From RH2-MAG17b sp050745265 (GTDB lineage: Bacteria; Acidobacteriota; Terriglobia; UBA7540), in NCBI GenBank assembly GCA_050745265.1, contig JBOGKE010000175.1, forward strand, positions 1 through 64,000: a stretch of DNA of 64,000 nucleotides, written 5' to 3'. Positions 16,359-24,748 of this stretch are shown here, one piece after another (the first letter of the stretch is position 1; each line of letters begins with the position of its first letter). The notes below the pieces were generated by a model. The model saw only the letters and a program-made list of their open reading frames with translations, did not search any database and was not told the origin of the DNA. The position numbers and the translations under genes were made by a program.

Positions 16359-17870
16359 TCAATCCATATCTGAATGATCGAACCCTTGCCGCACCGCCTG
16401 TTCCATCAGCGCGCGCGGAGCAGACTGGCCGGTCCAGATCTCGAACTGGCGCGCGCCTTGGTCGACGAGCATCTCGAGCCCGGAAATGGTGGTGATGCCC
16501 CGGCCGCGAGCCATCGCGAGGAGGCGGGTTTCCATCGGGTAGTAAACCATGTCGAGCACGACTCGCACGCGCACCCGGGCCAAGTCGATGGGAATGGCGT
16601 CGGCGTTCGGCGCCATGCCGATGGGGGTCGCGTTAATGACGGCATCCACGTCGAGTCCGTCGGCGCTTCCCCAAGGCACGACTTCCGCCGAGATGACGCG
16701 AGCGATGCGTCTCGCGAGGGCTTCACGGCGGGCTGAAATGTAGACTTCCGCTCCTTCTCCGCGCAGCGCAAAGGCGGCGGAGCGTGCTGCGCCTCCGGCC
16801 CCAAGCACCAGAATCCGGCTGCCCGCCAGGCGCAGGCGTTTCGTAAACACTTCCACCACGGCGGCCGCGTCCGTGTTCCATCCCATCCACTTGCCGCGCT
16901 GAACGGCCACAGTGTTGCACGCGCCGATCTGAGCCGCGAGCGGGTCGATCCAATCCAGCTCTTTGATGATCGCCCGCTTGTACGGCATAGTGACGCTAAA
17001 GCCGCCAAAATTCAGGTTTCGCGCGAACCGCAGGAAGTCAGAGAGCCGGCTGGTCTCGCAAGGCAGGTAGACGGCATTCACGCGCTTCGCGTTGAACGCC
17101 GCGTTCTGCATGGAGGGAGAGAGCGAAATTGAGGCGCGCGAGCCGACAACGCCGTAAAGCTGCGTGCGATGATCCAGGCGTTCCACGCGGTAGACGGAGC
17201 GCATCGCGTGGGCGGGAAGCTGTCCCGAAGCTACCGCAAAGTGGCTGCCCGCAGACGCGTACGTGAAGTTGCACCCCCACTTGAGGCTGAGCAGCCGCGA
17301 CGGAATTCCCGAAGGCCCCAGGGCGAATGCGATCGCGCGTGGGGCTGTCCCGCGGTGCAGCGCGAGGAACTTGCGAACCTTCAGGTTATCTTCCAGACGG
17401 TGCGCGTGAGCGACGATCTTCACCCCCTGGATCGGCAGCCGGCTGAGCTTGCGGTAAATCTCGCCGAGCGGCGCCATGGAGCGGTAGTCGTGGTGCGACA
17501 CCACAACCTTCGCGTTCTTGAAGCGCTCGAGGAGGATCGCGCCCCCGCGCCGGATCGACTGCGCCTCAAGATCAACCCAATGGCAGCCCCCACGCACCGC
17601 GGCTTCGAGCAGCGCGGCCTGCTGCTCCACCGAACCTTTGTACAGCCCGCCGGCTTCCTCGCGGCGGCACGTGGCGATGCTTTGCGGGAAGCGCAGCCGG
17701 AAGAGCATCTGGTGCATAAGCTGCTCAAGGTCCTGGAAGTCTCTGAGGTAATCGAGCCGCCATTCGAAGCCAACTTGCGTGCTGCCGACGTTCGCGGCCT
17801 CCTCCTCCATTGCGGAAAGCGTCGGCGCTGCGATGGTTACGAACACACGCGGCTGCACATGCTTGGTCAA
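16359..17870 (-). CDS. aroDE: Fused 3-dehydroquinate dehydratase (type I) and shikimate dehydrogenase
   Basis: The 503-residue bifunctional protein performs two successive shikimate-pathway steps. Residues 1 to about 220 form a type I (Schiff-base) dehydroquinase with the histidine region VVSHHDY and the lysine in GVKIVAHAH. About 235-503 is an AroE domain with SISLSPSMQNAAF, TMPYK, the dinucleotide motif GAGGAARSAAFAL and NATPIGM. I place the start at the TTG at 17868-17870: AAGGAAGGAG lies 6 bases upstream and translation gives MTKHVQPRVFVTIAA. The longer frame to 17939 adds 23 residues without family character. Fused AroD-AroE is familiar from plants and is also found in some bacteria. Confidence 0.92.
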   Translation of the reverse strand: MTKHVQPRVFVTIAAPTLSAMEEEAANVGSTQVGFEWRLDYLRDFQDLEQLMHQMLFRLRFPQSIATCRREEAGGLYKGSVEQQAALLEAAVRGGCHWVDLEAQSIRRGGAILLERFKNAKVVVSHHDYRSMAPLGEIYRKLSRLPIQGVKIVAHAHRLEDNLKVRKFLALHRGTAPRAIAFALGPSGIPSRLLSLKWGCNFTYASAGSHFAVASGQLPAHAMRSVYRVERLDHRTQLYGVVGSRASISLSPSMQNAAFNAKRVNAVYLPCETSRLSDFLRFARNLNFGGFSVTMPYKRAIIKELDWIDPLAAQIGACNTVAVQRGKWMGWNTDAAAVVEVFTKRLRLAGSRILVLGAGGAARSAAFALRGEGAEVYISARREALARRIARVISAEVVPWGSADGLDVDAVINATPIGMAPNADAIPIDLARVRVRVVLDMVYYPMETRLLAMARGRGITTISGLEMLVDQGARQFEIWTGQSAPRALMEQAVRQGFDHSDMD

Positions 17871-18227
17871 ACGAAGCTCCTTCCTTGTTTGGATATCGGT
17901 GTGATTCCCCCATGGTTCAGGAGGGCCAGGGGTGGTCAAACCATGTTTCGACCGCGCCGGTCCACGACCCCGCCGGTTGCGAGTTTACACCGGAGTCTGC
18001 CAATATATGTTGTTTAATTCGAAAAAGGCAAGGATTTACCGCAATGGCCGCAATCGCCGTCGATAGCACGGCTGCCTCAGGCTGATCTTCGCCATCACCC
18101 GCGGAAGCGCGGGTCCACCGGTTGGATTACGGCTTTCGCGGGAACGACGTCACTTGCCCTTGCAACAGCCAGAAGGCGCGTGCTGCCACGCCGTCTGCGA
18201 ACGATCTACTTGTCCCTTGTCTCTCGC
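17871..18227. other. Gene-free interval between aroDE and nth
   Basis: About 357 bases upstream of aroDE and downstream of nth. It contains the aroDE ribosome site and a locally AT-rich stretch near 18000-18030. It could hold the aroDE promoter, but I see no convincing -35/-10 pair on the minus strand. A 13-codon reading frame after 18043 is too short to defend. Confidence 0.4.
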
Positions 18228-18914
18228 TCACACGATCTTATTCGGCGAGTCGCAGGTTTTCTCCAGTGGGCATGTAATGCAGAGGGGCTTGCGCGCCTGG
18301 CAGACCTTGCGTCCGAACCAGATCACCTGGTGGCCGAACGAAATCCAGCGATGCTTGGGAATAATCTTGATTAGGTCCTGCTCGGTCTTTTCAGGCGTGT
18401 TGGCGACGGAAAGCTTGAGGCGGTGGGAGACGCGGAAAACGTGCGTATCCACGACCACGCCGGTTGCGATGCCGTAGGCGGTGCCGAGGACCACGTTCGC
18501 CGTCTTGCGCGCCACACCGGGAAGCGCAAGGAGCTCTTCCATCGTGCGCGGCACTTGGCCGCCGAATCTCCCCACAATCTCGCTCGCGGCGCCCACGATG
18601 CTCTTCGCCTTGTTGTTGAAGAAACCCGTCGAGCGAATGTCTTCCGCCAGCGCCTCGGGGCGAACGGCCGCGAAGTCCTGCGGGGTTGGATATTTTTGAA
18701 ACAGGCCGGGCGTAACCTTGTTGACGCGCTCGTCGGTGCACTGCGCCGAGAGGATCGTCGCCACCAGGAGCTGAAATGCGTTTTCGTGAAGGAGCGCGCA
18801 CTCTGCGCGAGGAAACAAGCGGTCGAGCGCGGTGAAGATCATTTTCAGGCGGGCTGGCGCGGTGTAGTCGGGCTTAGCTTGTCGCTTGGCGACGGCCTTT
18901 TTTGCTGCGGGCAT
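18228..18914 (-). CDS. nth: Endonuclease III
   Basis: The 228-residue base-excision-repair glycosylase/AP lyase removes oxidised pyrimidines. The helix-hairpin-helix LPGVARKTANVVLG carries the catalytic lysine and the aspartate is in GVVVDTHVFRV. The C-terminal [4Fe-4S] motif C-X6-C-X2-C-X5-C is intact in CQARKPLCITCPLEKTC. The N-terminus has a short lysine-rich extension (MPAAKKAVAKRQAK) common in actinobacterial and acidobacterial forms. The ATG at 18914 is the only sensible start. The gene stands alone on the minus strand. Confidence 0.95.
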   Translation of the reverse strand: MPAAKKAVAKRQAKPDYTAPARLKMIFTALDRLFPRAECALLHENAFQLLVATILSAQCTDERVNKVTPGLFQKYPTPQDFAAVRPEALAEDIRSTGFFNNKAKSIVGAASEIVGRFGGQVPRTMEELLALPGVARKTANVVLGTAYGIATGVVVDTHVFRVSHRLKLSVANTPEKTEQDLIKIIPKHRWISFGHQVIWFGRKVCQARKPLCITCPLEKTCDSPNKIV

Positions 18915-19044
18915 GGTCTCGGCGCGGAACGGATACTATAGCACGAAGCGCCGCCGCTCGAGCGGCGCTTCGATTGGGGCGGCAGACACCGGGGCGCAAA
19001 GCACGCGCTATCGGTGCGCGACAGCCGCCGGGGTGGAATTTGAA

Positions 19045-19248
19045 TTATTTCGGCTTGGCTCCGGGCGGTTGTAGCGGAATGGTGGCGCCGGTCCGGAAAT
19101 CGTGGATGAAATACTCGAGTCCATCTTTACTCGCAAGGTCGCGCACCGTCTGCATGGCTTTCTTCAGCTCCCTCTCCGCGCCTACCCACTTCGCGGATCC
19201 GTCCGCGAGTTTCTTGAACATTCCATACCGTCCGACAGTTTTCGCCAC
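19045..19248 (-). CDS. Small conserved-looking hypothetical protein
   Basis: A 67-residue protein if the GTG at 19248 is used; AAGGAG lies 4 bases upstream. The sequence contains MFKKLADGSAKWVGAERELKKA followed by a YFIHDFRTG segment. It looks like a small alpha/beta protein of the kind in which an N-terminal strand, a charged helix and a 'YFI.D..TG' strand recur in acidobacterial genomes, but I cannot name a family. The frame stays open to 19371, giving up to 108 residues, so the start is uncertain. It is divergent from the Crp/Fnr gene with about 170 bases between. Confidence 0.55.
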   Translation of the reverse strand: MAKTVGRYGMFKKLADGSAKWVGAERELKKAMQTVRDLASKDGLEYFIHDFRTGATIPLQPPGAKPK

Positions 19249-19422
19249 TTCGCTCCTTGCGCCGCTCGATAGTGAACTGAAGCGGAGCCCTGCACCGAGG
19301 CGCAAGCATAGGTCTTCCGCTGCCGCGTGTCTGTCGGCTATCCGACGGATTGACGCTTTTGTGATTACCAATTTGCTTGTTGATTATGGGTGTGTGATCA
19401 TGACTGGCCGAGGAGGTAAATC

Positions 19423-20130
19423 ATGCGCGCGTCTTCGAGGGAGGAGATCTCCCGGAACCACATTTTGGCCCGATTACCCGAGAGAGAACTGAAACGCTTA
19501 CTGCCCCATCTGCGCTCGGTCGCTTTTCCTCTAAAAAAGGTGATCTACCGGCCCGGCGAGCGCATCCGGTACGTCTACTTTCCGCAGGATTCGGTGGTCT
19601 CAATGATCGCTCCCATGGATGACGGAAGAAGCGTCGAGGTGAATCTGATCGGGCGCGAAGGAGTGGTGGGGGTACGGGCTATCCTGACGCGAAGGACGTA
19701 CCGGCATGACTCCGTTGTGCAGATTGCGGGCGGGTGCCTGAGGATCAGCGCGGCCCTGCTTCGGGCGGAGTTCAAGCGCGGCGGCGTACTGCAGGACCGC
19801 CTGCTTCATTACACAAGCTATCTGCTGGTCCAGACCGAGCAGACAGCGGCGTGCAATCGCGTCCACCGGATCGAGCAGCGTATGGGGCGCTGGCTGCTCA
19901 TGACTCGAGATCGCGTCCAGCGAGACGACTTCGCCATGACGCACGAGTTCCTTGCGGAAATGCTAGGCGCAGCGCGCTCGGAGGTCACCATCGCGGCCGG
20001 CTCGCTCCGCAGATCGGGGATTATTCAGTACCAGCGGGGCCGAGTGACGATTCTAAATCGCAAGGGATTGGAACGCGCGGCCTGCGAATGTTACCGGATT
20101 CTTTATTCCGAGATGGATGCCATTCGGTAG
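19423..20130 (+). CDS. Crp/Fnr family transcriptional regulator
   Basis: The 235-residue regulator has a cyclic-nucleotide-binding-like domain at about residues 20-140 (VIYRPGERIRYVYFPQDSVVSM and LIGREGVVG) and a C-terminal winged helix at about 165-225 (MTHEFLAEMLGAARSEVTIAAGSLRRSGII). The effector-pocket arginine and glutamate of true CRP are not conserved and there is no FNR-type N-terminal cysteine cluster, so the signal is unknown. GAGGAGGT 5-6 bases before the ATG gives a very strong ribosome site. It is encoded alone, with a tandem 20-bp repeat directly after it. Confidence 0.9.
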   Translation: MRASSREEISRNHILARLPERELKRLLPHLRSVAFPLKKVIYRPGERIRYVYFPQDSVVSMIAPMDDGRSVEVNLIGREGVVGVRAILTRRTYRHDSVVQIAGGCLRISAALLRAEFKRGGVLQDRLLHYTSYLLVQTEQTAACNRVHRIEQRMGRWLLMTRDRVQRDDFAMTHEFLAEMLGAARSEVTIAAGSLRRSGIIQYQRGRVTILNRKGLERAACECYRILYSEMDAIR

Positions 20131-20154
20131 CGGGGCGATGTTCGGCCTCGGGTA

Positions 20155-20234
20155 GGAGTTCGGAGCGGTTCGCAGGAGTTCGGGGCTGCTCGCGGGAGTT
20201 CGGGGCGGTTCGCCGGATTTCGGCGCGGTTCGCC
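20155..20234 (+). repeat. Tandem 20-bp repeat, four units
   Basis: Four consecutive 20-base units begin at 20155, 20175, 20195 and 20215. The consensus is GGAGTTCGGGGCGGTTCGCC with 2-5 differences per unit, and a fifth partial unit (GGACT) follows. The array lies 25 bases after the Crp/Fnr stop codon. There is no spacer sequence, so it is not CRISPR. Confidence 0.85.
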
Positions 20235-20304
20235 GGACTCTCACCCTCCACGTTGCAGATTCAAAATTCCAGATTCCAATGCGCAGATTCCAGATTCCAG
20301 GGCA

Positions 20305-21807
20305 CTATCCCTTGTGGGAAGATGCTCGCGCGAGGGCGGGCTTTACCACGGGCCCGGACTGGTCGTGCAGCATGGGGGTGCTCGGAATCTTTCCGCCGTC
20401 GGCCTGGATTTCCGTCATGGCGACGAGGGGCTTGGGATAGCTATTATCCGCATTCCAGAAGAGGAACCCGACGCCGCCTTCCGCCGCGGCCACGCGAATT
20501 TCGGTGAGCACGTAGGCGAGCGAGTAGCTTTTGGTCCGCCAAGCGAACGCTTGAAGCCACGGCCTCAGGACGACACCGCTGCCCTGCGTGACCTGTTGGA
20601 AGCGGCGCATCGACTCGCCAATAAAGTGCTCGGGCGCGTCGCCCGGATCGGTGTAACCGTCGAAGTGGAAGAAGTGGGAAGGATAAATCATGGGAGAGAT
20701 CACGTCGGAGTGGTGAGCGAGCTCGGCGATGTTCTGGCCCGTACGCTCGAGATCAACCTTCCTCGCCCACGCCATCACGCCGAAAACGTCCAGTGAGACG
20801 AGCACGCCCTTCGGATGCAGCTCGCTGTAAGCGCGCGCGACGAAGTCGGTAATCACCTTGCTGCGCAGCCACTCGGGGTGCTGGCTCTGATACGCAAACT
20901 TCGCGTCGGGCTGGTCGCCTTCGGCCGGGAAGCGCACGTAGTCGAATTGAATTTCGTCGGCCCCATCATCGGCGACTTGGCGAGCGAGGTCAAGGTTAAA
21001 TTGCTGAACGTCTGGCAATGACGGATCGACCCAGGCGAGCTTGCCGTTTTCGAGCCACGGCTTGCCGGTCTTGCGCGAACGGACGTCAAACTGCGGATAA
21101 GCCTGCGCCATGCTGGCGTCCCGGAAGACCGCGATCCGCGCAATCACGTGCATGTGAAGCCCGTGCAGCCAGTGGATGTACTTCGGCAGGTTGTGGATGG
21201 TGATTCCGACGCTCGTCGAGTACTTGTGATCGTAGGGGATGCGGATTTCGCCGTCGAAGTCCTTGATGTCGAAGACCACGGCGTTGCCGCCGGCGGCCTT
21301 CCAGCGCTCGATCAGCTCGAGACCGTGGTCGCTGCCCGCCGTCCAGCCGGTAAGATAGATCGTCCGCGCGTCAAAATCGCGAGGCACCGTCACCGGCTGG
21401 TCGTGAAAGGGCTTGTCGGGAATGCCGGGAATCAACACCGTCTGGCCGGGTTTGAGGGTCTTCCCATTGAGTTCGTTCGCCTTCTCGATCGCTTCCACGA
21501 AATCGGCGTGCCGCATGAAGATACTTTCCGGCAGGTAATGCCAGGCGAGCGAGCTCACGCTTTGGCCGCGCTTCACAACCTGCGAAAGCGTGCGCGTACT
21601 CGTCCTGATGATGAAGGAATCGGCGGGCAGAGCGGGGAGCTCGGGTTCGGCAGGACGCTGGCCGCTGGTCTTCGGCGTATCGGCGGAACGAGATCGGGCG
21701 GTGCGCCCGAAAGGCGCGGGGCGCTCGGCTCGCGCGGCGACCGCGCACAGCCCGCCCGCCGCCATCATGGCGGACAGCACGAGACCGGCGATTTTTCTGA
21801 GCCGCAT
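20305..21807 (-). CDS. Exported LysM plus DUF4015 putative glycoside hydrolase
   Basis: The 500-residue protein has a signal peptide (MRLRKIAGLVLSAMMAAGG..AVAARA), a proline-rich linker, a LysM-like module at about residues 75-130 (VKRGQSVSSLAWHYLPES and LKPGQTVLIPG) and a catalytic-type TIM-barrel domain of the DUF4015 / GH13-like family from about 145 (IYLTGWTAGS, VFDIKDFDGEI, DEIQFDYVRFPAEG, SLDVFGVMAWAR, ISPMIYPSHF). The LysM suggests binding to peptidoglycan or another GlcNAc polymer, so a cell-wall or exopolysaccharide role is inferred. The conserved D/E residues in IQFDYVRFP are the likely active site. The ATG at 21807 starts a clean signal sequence. Confidence 0.85.
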   Translation of the reverse strand: MRLRKIAGLVLSAMMAAGGLCAVAARAERPAPFGRTARSRSADTPKTSGQRPAEPELPALPADSFIIRTSTRTLSQVVKRGQSVSSLAWHYLPESIFMRHADFVEAIEKANELNGKTLKPGQTVLIPGIPDKPFHDQPVTVPRDFDARTIYLTGWTAGSDHGLELIERWKAAGGNAVVFDIKDFDGEIRIPYDHKYSTSVGITIHNLPKYIHWLHGLHMHVIARIAVFRDASMAQAYPQFDVRSRKTGKPWLENGKLAWVDPSLPDVQQFNLDLARQVADDGADEIQFDYVRFPAEGDQPDAKFAYQSQHPEWLRSKVITDFVARAYSELHPKGVLVSLDVFGVMAWARKVDLERTGQNIAELAHHSDVISPMIYPSHFFHFDGYTDPGDAPEHFIGESMRRFQQVTQGSGVVLRPWLQAFAWRTKSYSLAYVLTEIRVAAAEGGVGFLFWNADNSYPKPLVAMTEIQADGGKIPSTPMLHDQSGPVVKPALARASSHKG

Positions 21808-22395
21808 CGAACACCCCCTTGCGCTTGCGTTGGAAGAAACATACTAGCATATCGACGCACCATCGCCTTACTATAATGACCCCGCGGCTTGGCAAAAGAC
21901 TCCCAGAAACCCACATTCAGGGCGCCAAGCGGGCAGGCGGCTGGGCTGGATCCCCGAACGCCAGATTCTAAATTGCAGATTGTAAACCAATTAAAAAGCG
22001 TTTGTTTTCGAGGCGTGAAACGCGATAGAATTGACTTGATCGGTAAGACCCATGAGCCCGGAAACCCTCACGGGCGGAGGCGCGGCCCCTGGCTGATCCT
22101 TCCATTGGAAACCGACGGTATTCACTCTGCAAGCGATTCGTGGAAACTTTTTTGGCTTCTCAATCGTAGACATATTGAGCGCTGGGGCGCTGACGGCGGC
22201 AGGAAACCGCCCCGCCGGGAGCTGGGCGATACAAGATCCCGTGTTGAACTCCGAGTTGCCTGTCCGTTGGCGAATTCCGCCATGGTTCTGGGGGCGCGCA
22301 GCCTGCAGCGATGGGCGCTTGACAGCGGCAGAACGCCGCCAAATGGCCGGAACGCTGCAATCGTTGAGACCCTCTGATTGCGTGAAGGAGATCGA
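21808..22395. other. Divergent gene-free interval upstream of the exporter operon
   Basis: 588 bases between the divergent DUF4015 and MacA-like genes. It should hold promoters for both. Two related segments are visible, near 22190-22225 (GACGGCGGCAGG..CCGCC) and 22320-22350 (GACAGCGGCAGAACGCCGCC). A 162-codon frame covers 21889-22377, but its product is compositionally like a GC-rich shadow and I do not call it a gene. No known riboswitch pattern was recognised. Confidence 0.4.
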
Positions 22396-23865
22396 ATGAA
22401 GCCGTGGAAGAAAAATCTGCTGGTGGGCGTGCTGATCCTGGTCCTCATCATTGCGACTGTCGCCGGCATCCTTTGGAGCCGACGCGGCCAAGTGACGGTG
22501 CAGACCGCAAAAGTCGGGACACAGACGATCACCTCTGTCGTGACCGCCTCAGGGCAGATTGAGCCGGAGAATTACGCGAACGTCAACGCCAATTCGATGG
22601 GCCGGATCACGGATATCGACGTGTCCGAAGGCCAGCGCGTGACGAAGGGACAGTTGCTGCTTCGGACGCAGGACACCCAGGAGCAGGCGGACATGGACGC
22701 GCAGGCGGCGGGGGTGAGGGCGAGCGAAGCGACTCTAGCGGCTGACGAAGCCTCGATGGAATCCAATGCCGCCGCCATCAATACTTCGAAGGCGGAGATC
22801 GCGCAGGACCAAGCGCAGTTGGCCCAGGCGAAGCAGGCGTACGACCGCGGTCTCGAACTCCTGAAGGGGGGCCTGCTCTCGAAGGAAGATTTTGACACGC
22901 GCTACAGTACGCTGCAGGTGGACCAGGCGACGCTGCAATCTGCTCAGGCCAAGCTCAAACAGGCGCAGGCGCAGTACCAGCAATCGAAAAACACGCGTGA
23001 CATGGCCAGCGCCCAGGTGGCGCAGAACCGCGCCACGCTGATGCGATATACCGATCTGCGCAATCAGACGATTTACCAATCTCCCTACACGGGTGTGATC
23101 ACCGACCTGCCGGTGCACGTCGGCGACAGTGTGGTGCCCGGCGTGCAGAATACCGCCGGAAGTCTGCTTTTCCAGGTGTCGGACATGTCGGTTGTTAATG
23201 CCGAGATTATGGTCGACGAAACCGACATCTCCAGTATTCGGCTGAACCAGCCGGCGTACATCCAGGTGGACGCGCTGCCGGATAAGACGCTGAACGGGCG
23301 GGTCACCGAAATCGGCCAGAGCGCGCTCAGCAGCACGACGGGCCAAACGACCACCGGCCAGCAGCAAAGCTCCAGCACCACCGAGGAAGCGAAGCAGTTC
23401 AAAGTGGTGGTGCGGCTGTCGGACCCGCCTCCGGGTCTGCGGCCTGGGCTCTCAGCCACGGCGCGGATTATCACGGCCGTGCACAAGGACGCGATCAGCA
23501 TTCCCATTCAGGCCGTCACCGTGCGATCGAAAAAAGAGCTGGAGAAAGAGAAGACCGGAGCAAAAGGCCAGGTGCTCGCGGCGGAAACGCAGCCGCCCGC
23601 CACCGCCGATCCCGCCGCGGCCAATCCGAACTCCGACGACGAGCAAGGCGTCTTCGTCATCCGCAACCAGCGCGCCGTCTTTGTGCCCGTCACGACCGGC
23701 ATTATGGGTGCGATGAACGTCGAGGTCTTGAAGGGGATTCGGTCGGGGGACGAGATCATCACCGGCAGTTATTCCGTGCTTCGCACCATCAAGCCCGGCA
23801 CCAAGGTCCGGATTGACAACTCGGCGCCCGCGACTCCGAACGCCGCGGCGCAAAGCAGCTCGTGA
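22396..23865 (+). CDS. Periplasmic adaptor (MacA/HlyD-type membrane fusion protein)
   Basis: The 489-residue protein has one N-terminal membrane helix (about residues 7-29), a lipoyl-like half (SGQIEPENYANVNANSMGRI), a long Ala/Gln-rich coiled coil (about 85-220), then VYQSPYTGVITDLPVHVGDSV and a beta-barrel domain. This is the layout of MacA-type adaptors that link an inner-membrane ABC exporter to a TolC-like channel. The C-terminal 100 residues contain an extra charged and Pro/Ala-rich stretch. The ATG at 22396 has GAAGGAG 5 bases upstream. An ATPase and two permease genes follow on the same strand, so it is the first gene of an exporter operon. No TolC homologue is in the window. Confidence 0.9.
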   Translation: MKPWKKNLLVGVLILVLIIATVAGILWSRRGQVTVQTAKVGTQTITSVVTASGQIEPENYANVNANSMGRITDIDVSEGQRVTKGQLLLRTQDTQEQADMDAQAAGVRASEATLAADEASMESNAAAINTSKAEIAQDQAQLAQAKQAYDRGLELLKGGLLSKEDFDTRYSTLQVDQATLQSAQAKLKQAQAQYQQSKNTRDMASAQVAQNRATLMRYTDLRNQTIYQSPYTGVITDLPVHVGDSVVPGVQNTAGSLLFQVSDMSVVNAEIMVDETDISSIRLNQPAYIQVDALPDKTLNGRVTEIGQSALSSTTGQTTTGQQQSSSTTEEAKQFKVVVRLSDPPPGLRPGLSATARIITAVHKDAISIPIQAVTVRSKKELEKEKTGAKGQVLAAETQPPATADPAAANPNSDDEQGVFVIRNQRAVFVPVTTGIMGAMNVEVLKGIRSGDEIITGSYSVLRTIKPGTKVRIDNSAPATPNAAAQSSS

Positions 23866-23893
23866 CGCTCTCGGCGAAGGAAAGACAACAGGC

Positions 23894-24631
23894 ATGGGCA
23901 TTGAACTGACAACTTCGGAATCCGCGGTTCCGCGCGGCGTTACCATCGAGTCCGTGATCCGCACGCACGATCTCTGGAAGACGTACGTCATGGGCGACAC
24001 CGAGGTGCATGCGCTGTCTGGCGTCTCGTTCGAGATTCGGCGCGGCGATTATGTCGCGATCATGGGACCCTCCGGATCGGGGAAATCCACGCTCATGAAC
24101 CTGATCGGGTGCCTCGACACGCCCACGCGCGGCGAGTACTGGCTGAACGGACAACTGGTGAGCGAGCTTTCCGACGACGAGCTGGCCTACATCCGAAACA
24201 AGGAAATCGGCTTCGTCTTTCAAACTTTCAATCTTCTGGGCCGCTCCACCGCGTTGCATAACGTCGAGCTGCCGCTGATCTATAACGGCACGCCGGCGGT
24301 CGAACGCCTGAGGCGGGCCCGGGCAGCGCTCGAAAGCGTGGAGCTCGGGCCTCGGATGCTGCATAAGCCCAACGAGCTCTCCGGCGGTCAGCGGCAGCGT
24401 GTGGCGATTGCGCGCGCCCTGGTCAACAATCCGTCGATCCTGCTGGCCGATGAGCCGACAGGCAACCTGGACTCCGCGACCGGGATCGAAATCATGAACG
24501 TGCTCGACCGTCTTCACTCCGCCGGCAACACGATCATTCTTGTGACCCACGAACACGACATCGCGGTTCGAGCCGCCCGCGTCGTCCACATCCGGGACGG
24601 AAAGATCGACCGCGATGAGCGGGTGCGGTGA
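23894..24631 (+). CDS. MacB/LolD-type ABC transporter ATPase
   Basis: The 245-residue ATP-binding subunit has Walker A GPSGSGKST, the Q-loop in FVFQTFNLL, signature LSGGQRQRVAIARA, Walker B ILLADEPTGNLD and the switch histidine in LVTHEHD. This is the LolD/MacB subclass (NLIGCLDTPT is characteristic). An N-terminal extension of about 20 residues precedes the first strand. The start at 23894 lies 28 bases after the adaptor stop; longer in-frame starts overlap the adaptor gene. It should power the two FtsX-type permeases downstream. Confidence 0.93.
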   Translation: MGIELTTSESAVPRGVTIESVIRTHDLWKTYVMGDTEVHALSGVSFEIRRGDYVAIMGPSGSGKSTLMNLIGCLDTPTRGEYWLNGQLVSELSDDELAYIRNKEIGFVFQTFNLLGRSTALHNVELPLIYNGTPAVERLRRARAALESVELGPRMLHKPNELSGGQRQRVAIARALVNNPSILLADEPTGNLDSATGIEIMNVLDRLHSAGNTIILVTHEHDIAVRAARVVHIRDGKIDRDERVR

Positions 24632-24742
24632 TTTTGGATTTTAGATTTTTGGGTTTTCGATTGGGCGCGTGCCGGCGCTGTCTTCACGCACCCCAATCGC
24701 GCTTACCTCCAAAATCGAAAATCCAAAATCTAAAATCCAAAA
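24632..24742. repeat. AT-rich inverted repeat between ATPase and permease genes
   Basis: TTTTGGATTTTAGAT (24632-24646) pairs perfectly with ATCTAAAATCCAAAA (24728-24742), and CGATTGGG (24658-24665) pairs with CCCAATCG (24692-24699). The right arm is built from AAAATCC/AAAATCT heptads. The composition is sharply more AT-rich than the surroundings. It begins one base after the ATPase stop codon and ends shortly before the next start. Confidence 0.7.
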
Positions 24743-24748
24743 CCACCG

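Noticed and set aside
18150..18230. Readthrough extension of nth past its TGA to a second TGA
   Set aside because: The frame is open for only 26 codons beyond a normal family C-terminus and no readthrough signal is visible. It is a chance extension ending in CCKGK.
20155..20234. Possible CRISPR array
   Set aside because: The units are directly adjacent with no spacers, and there are no cas genes in the window.
22020..22110. Possible riboswitch upstream of the MacA-like gene
   Set aside because: A GCCCGGAAACCCTCACGGGC hairpin is present, but no conserved core of a known riboswitch class was recognised, and the site is about 300 bases from the start codon.
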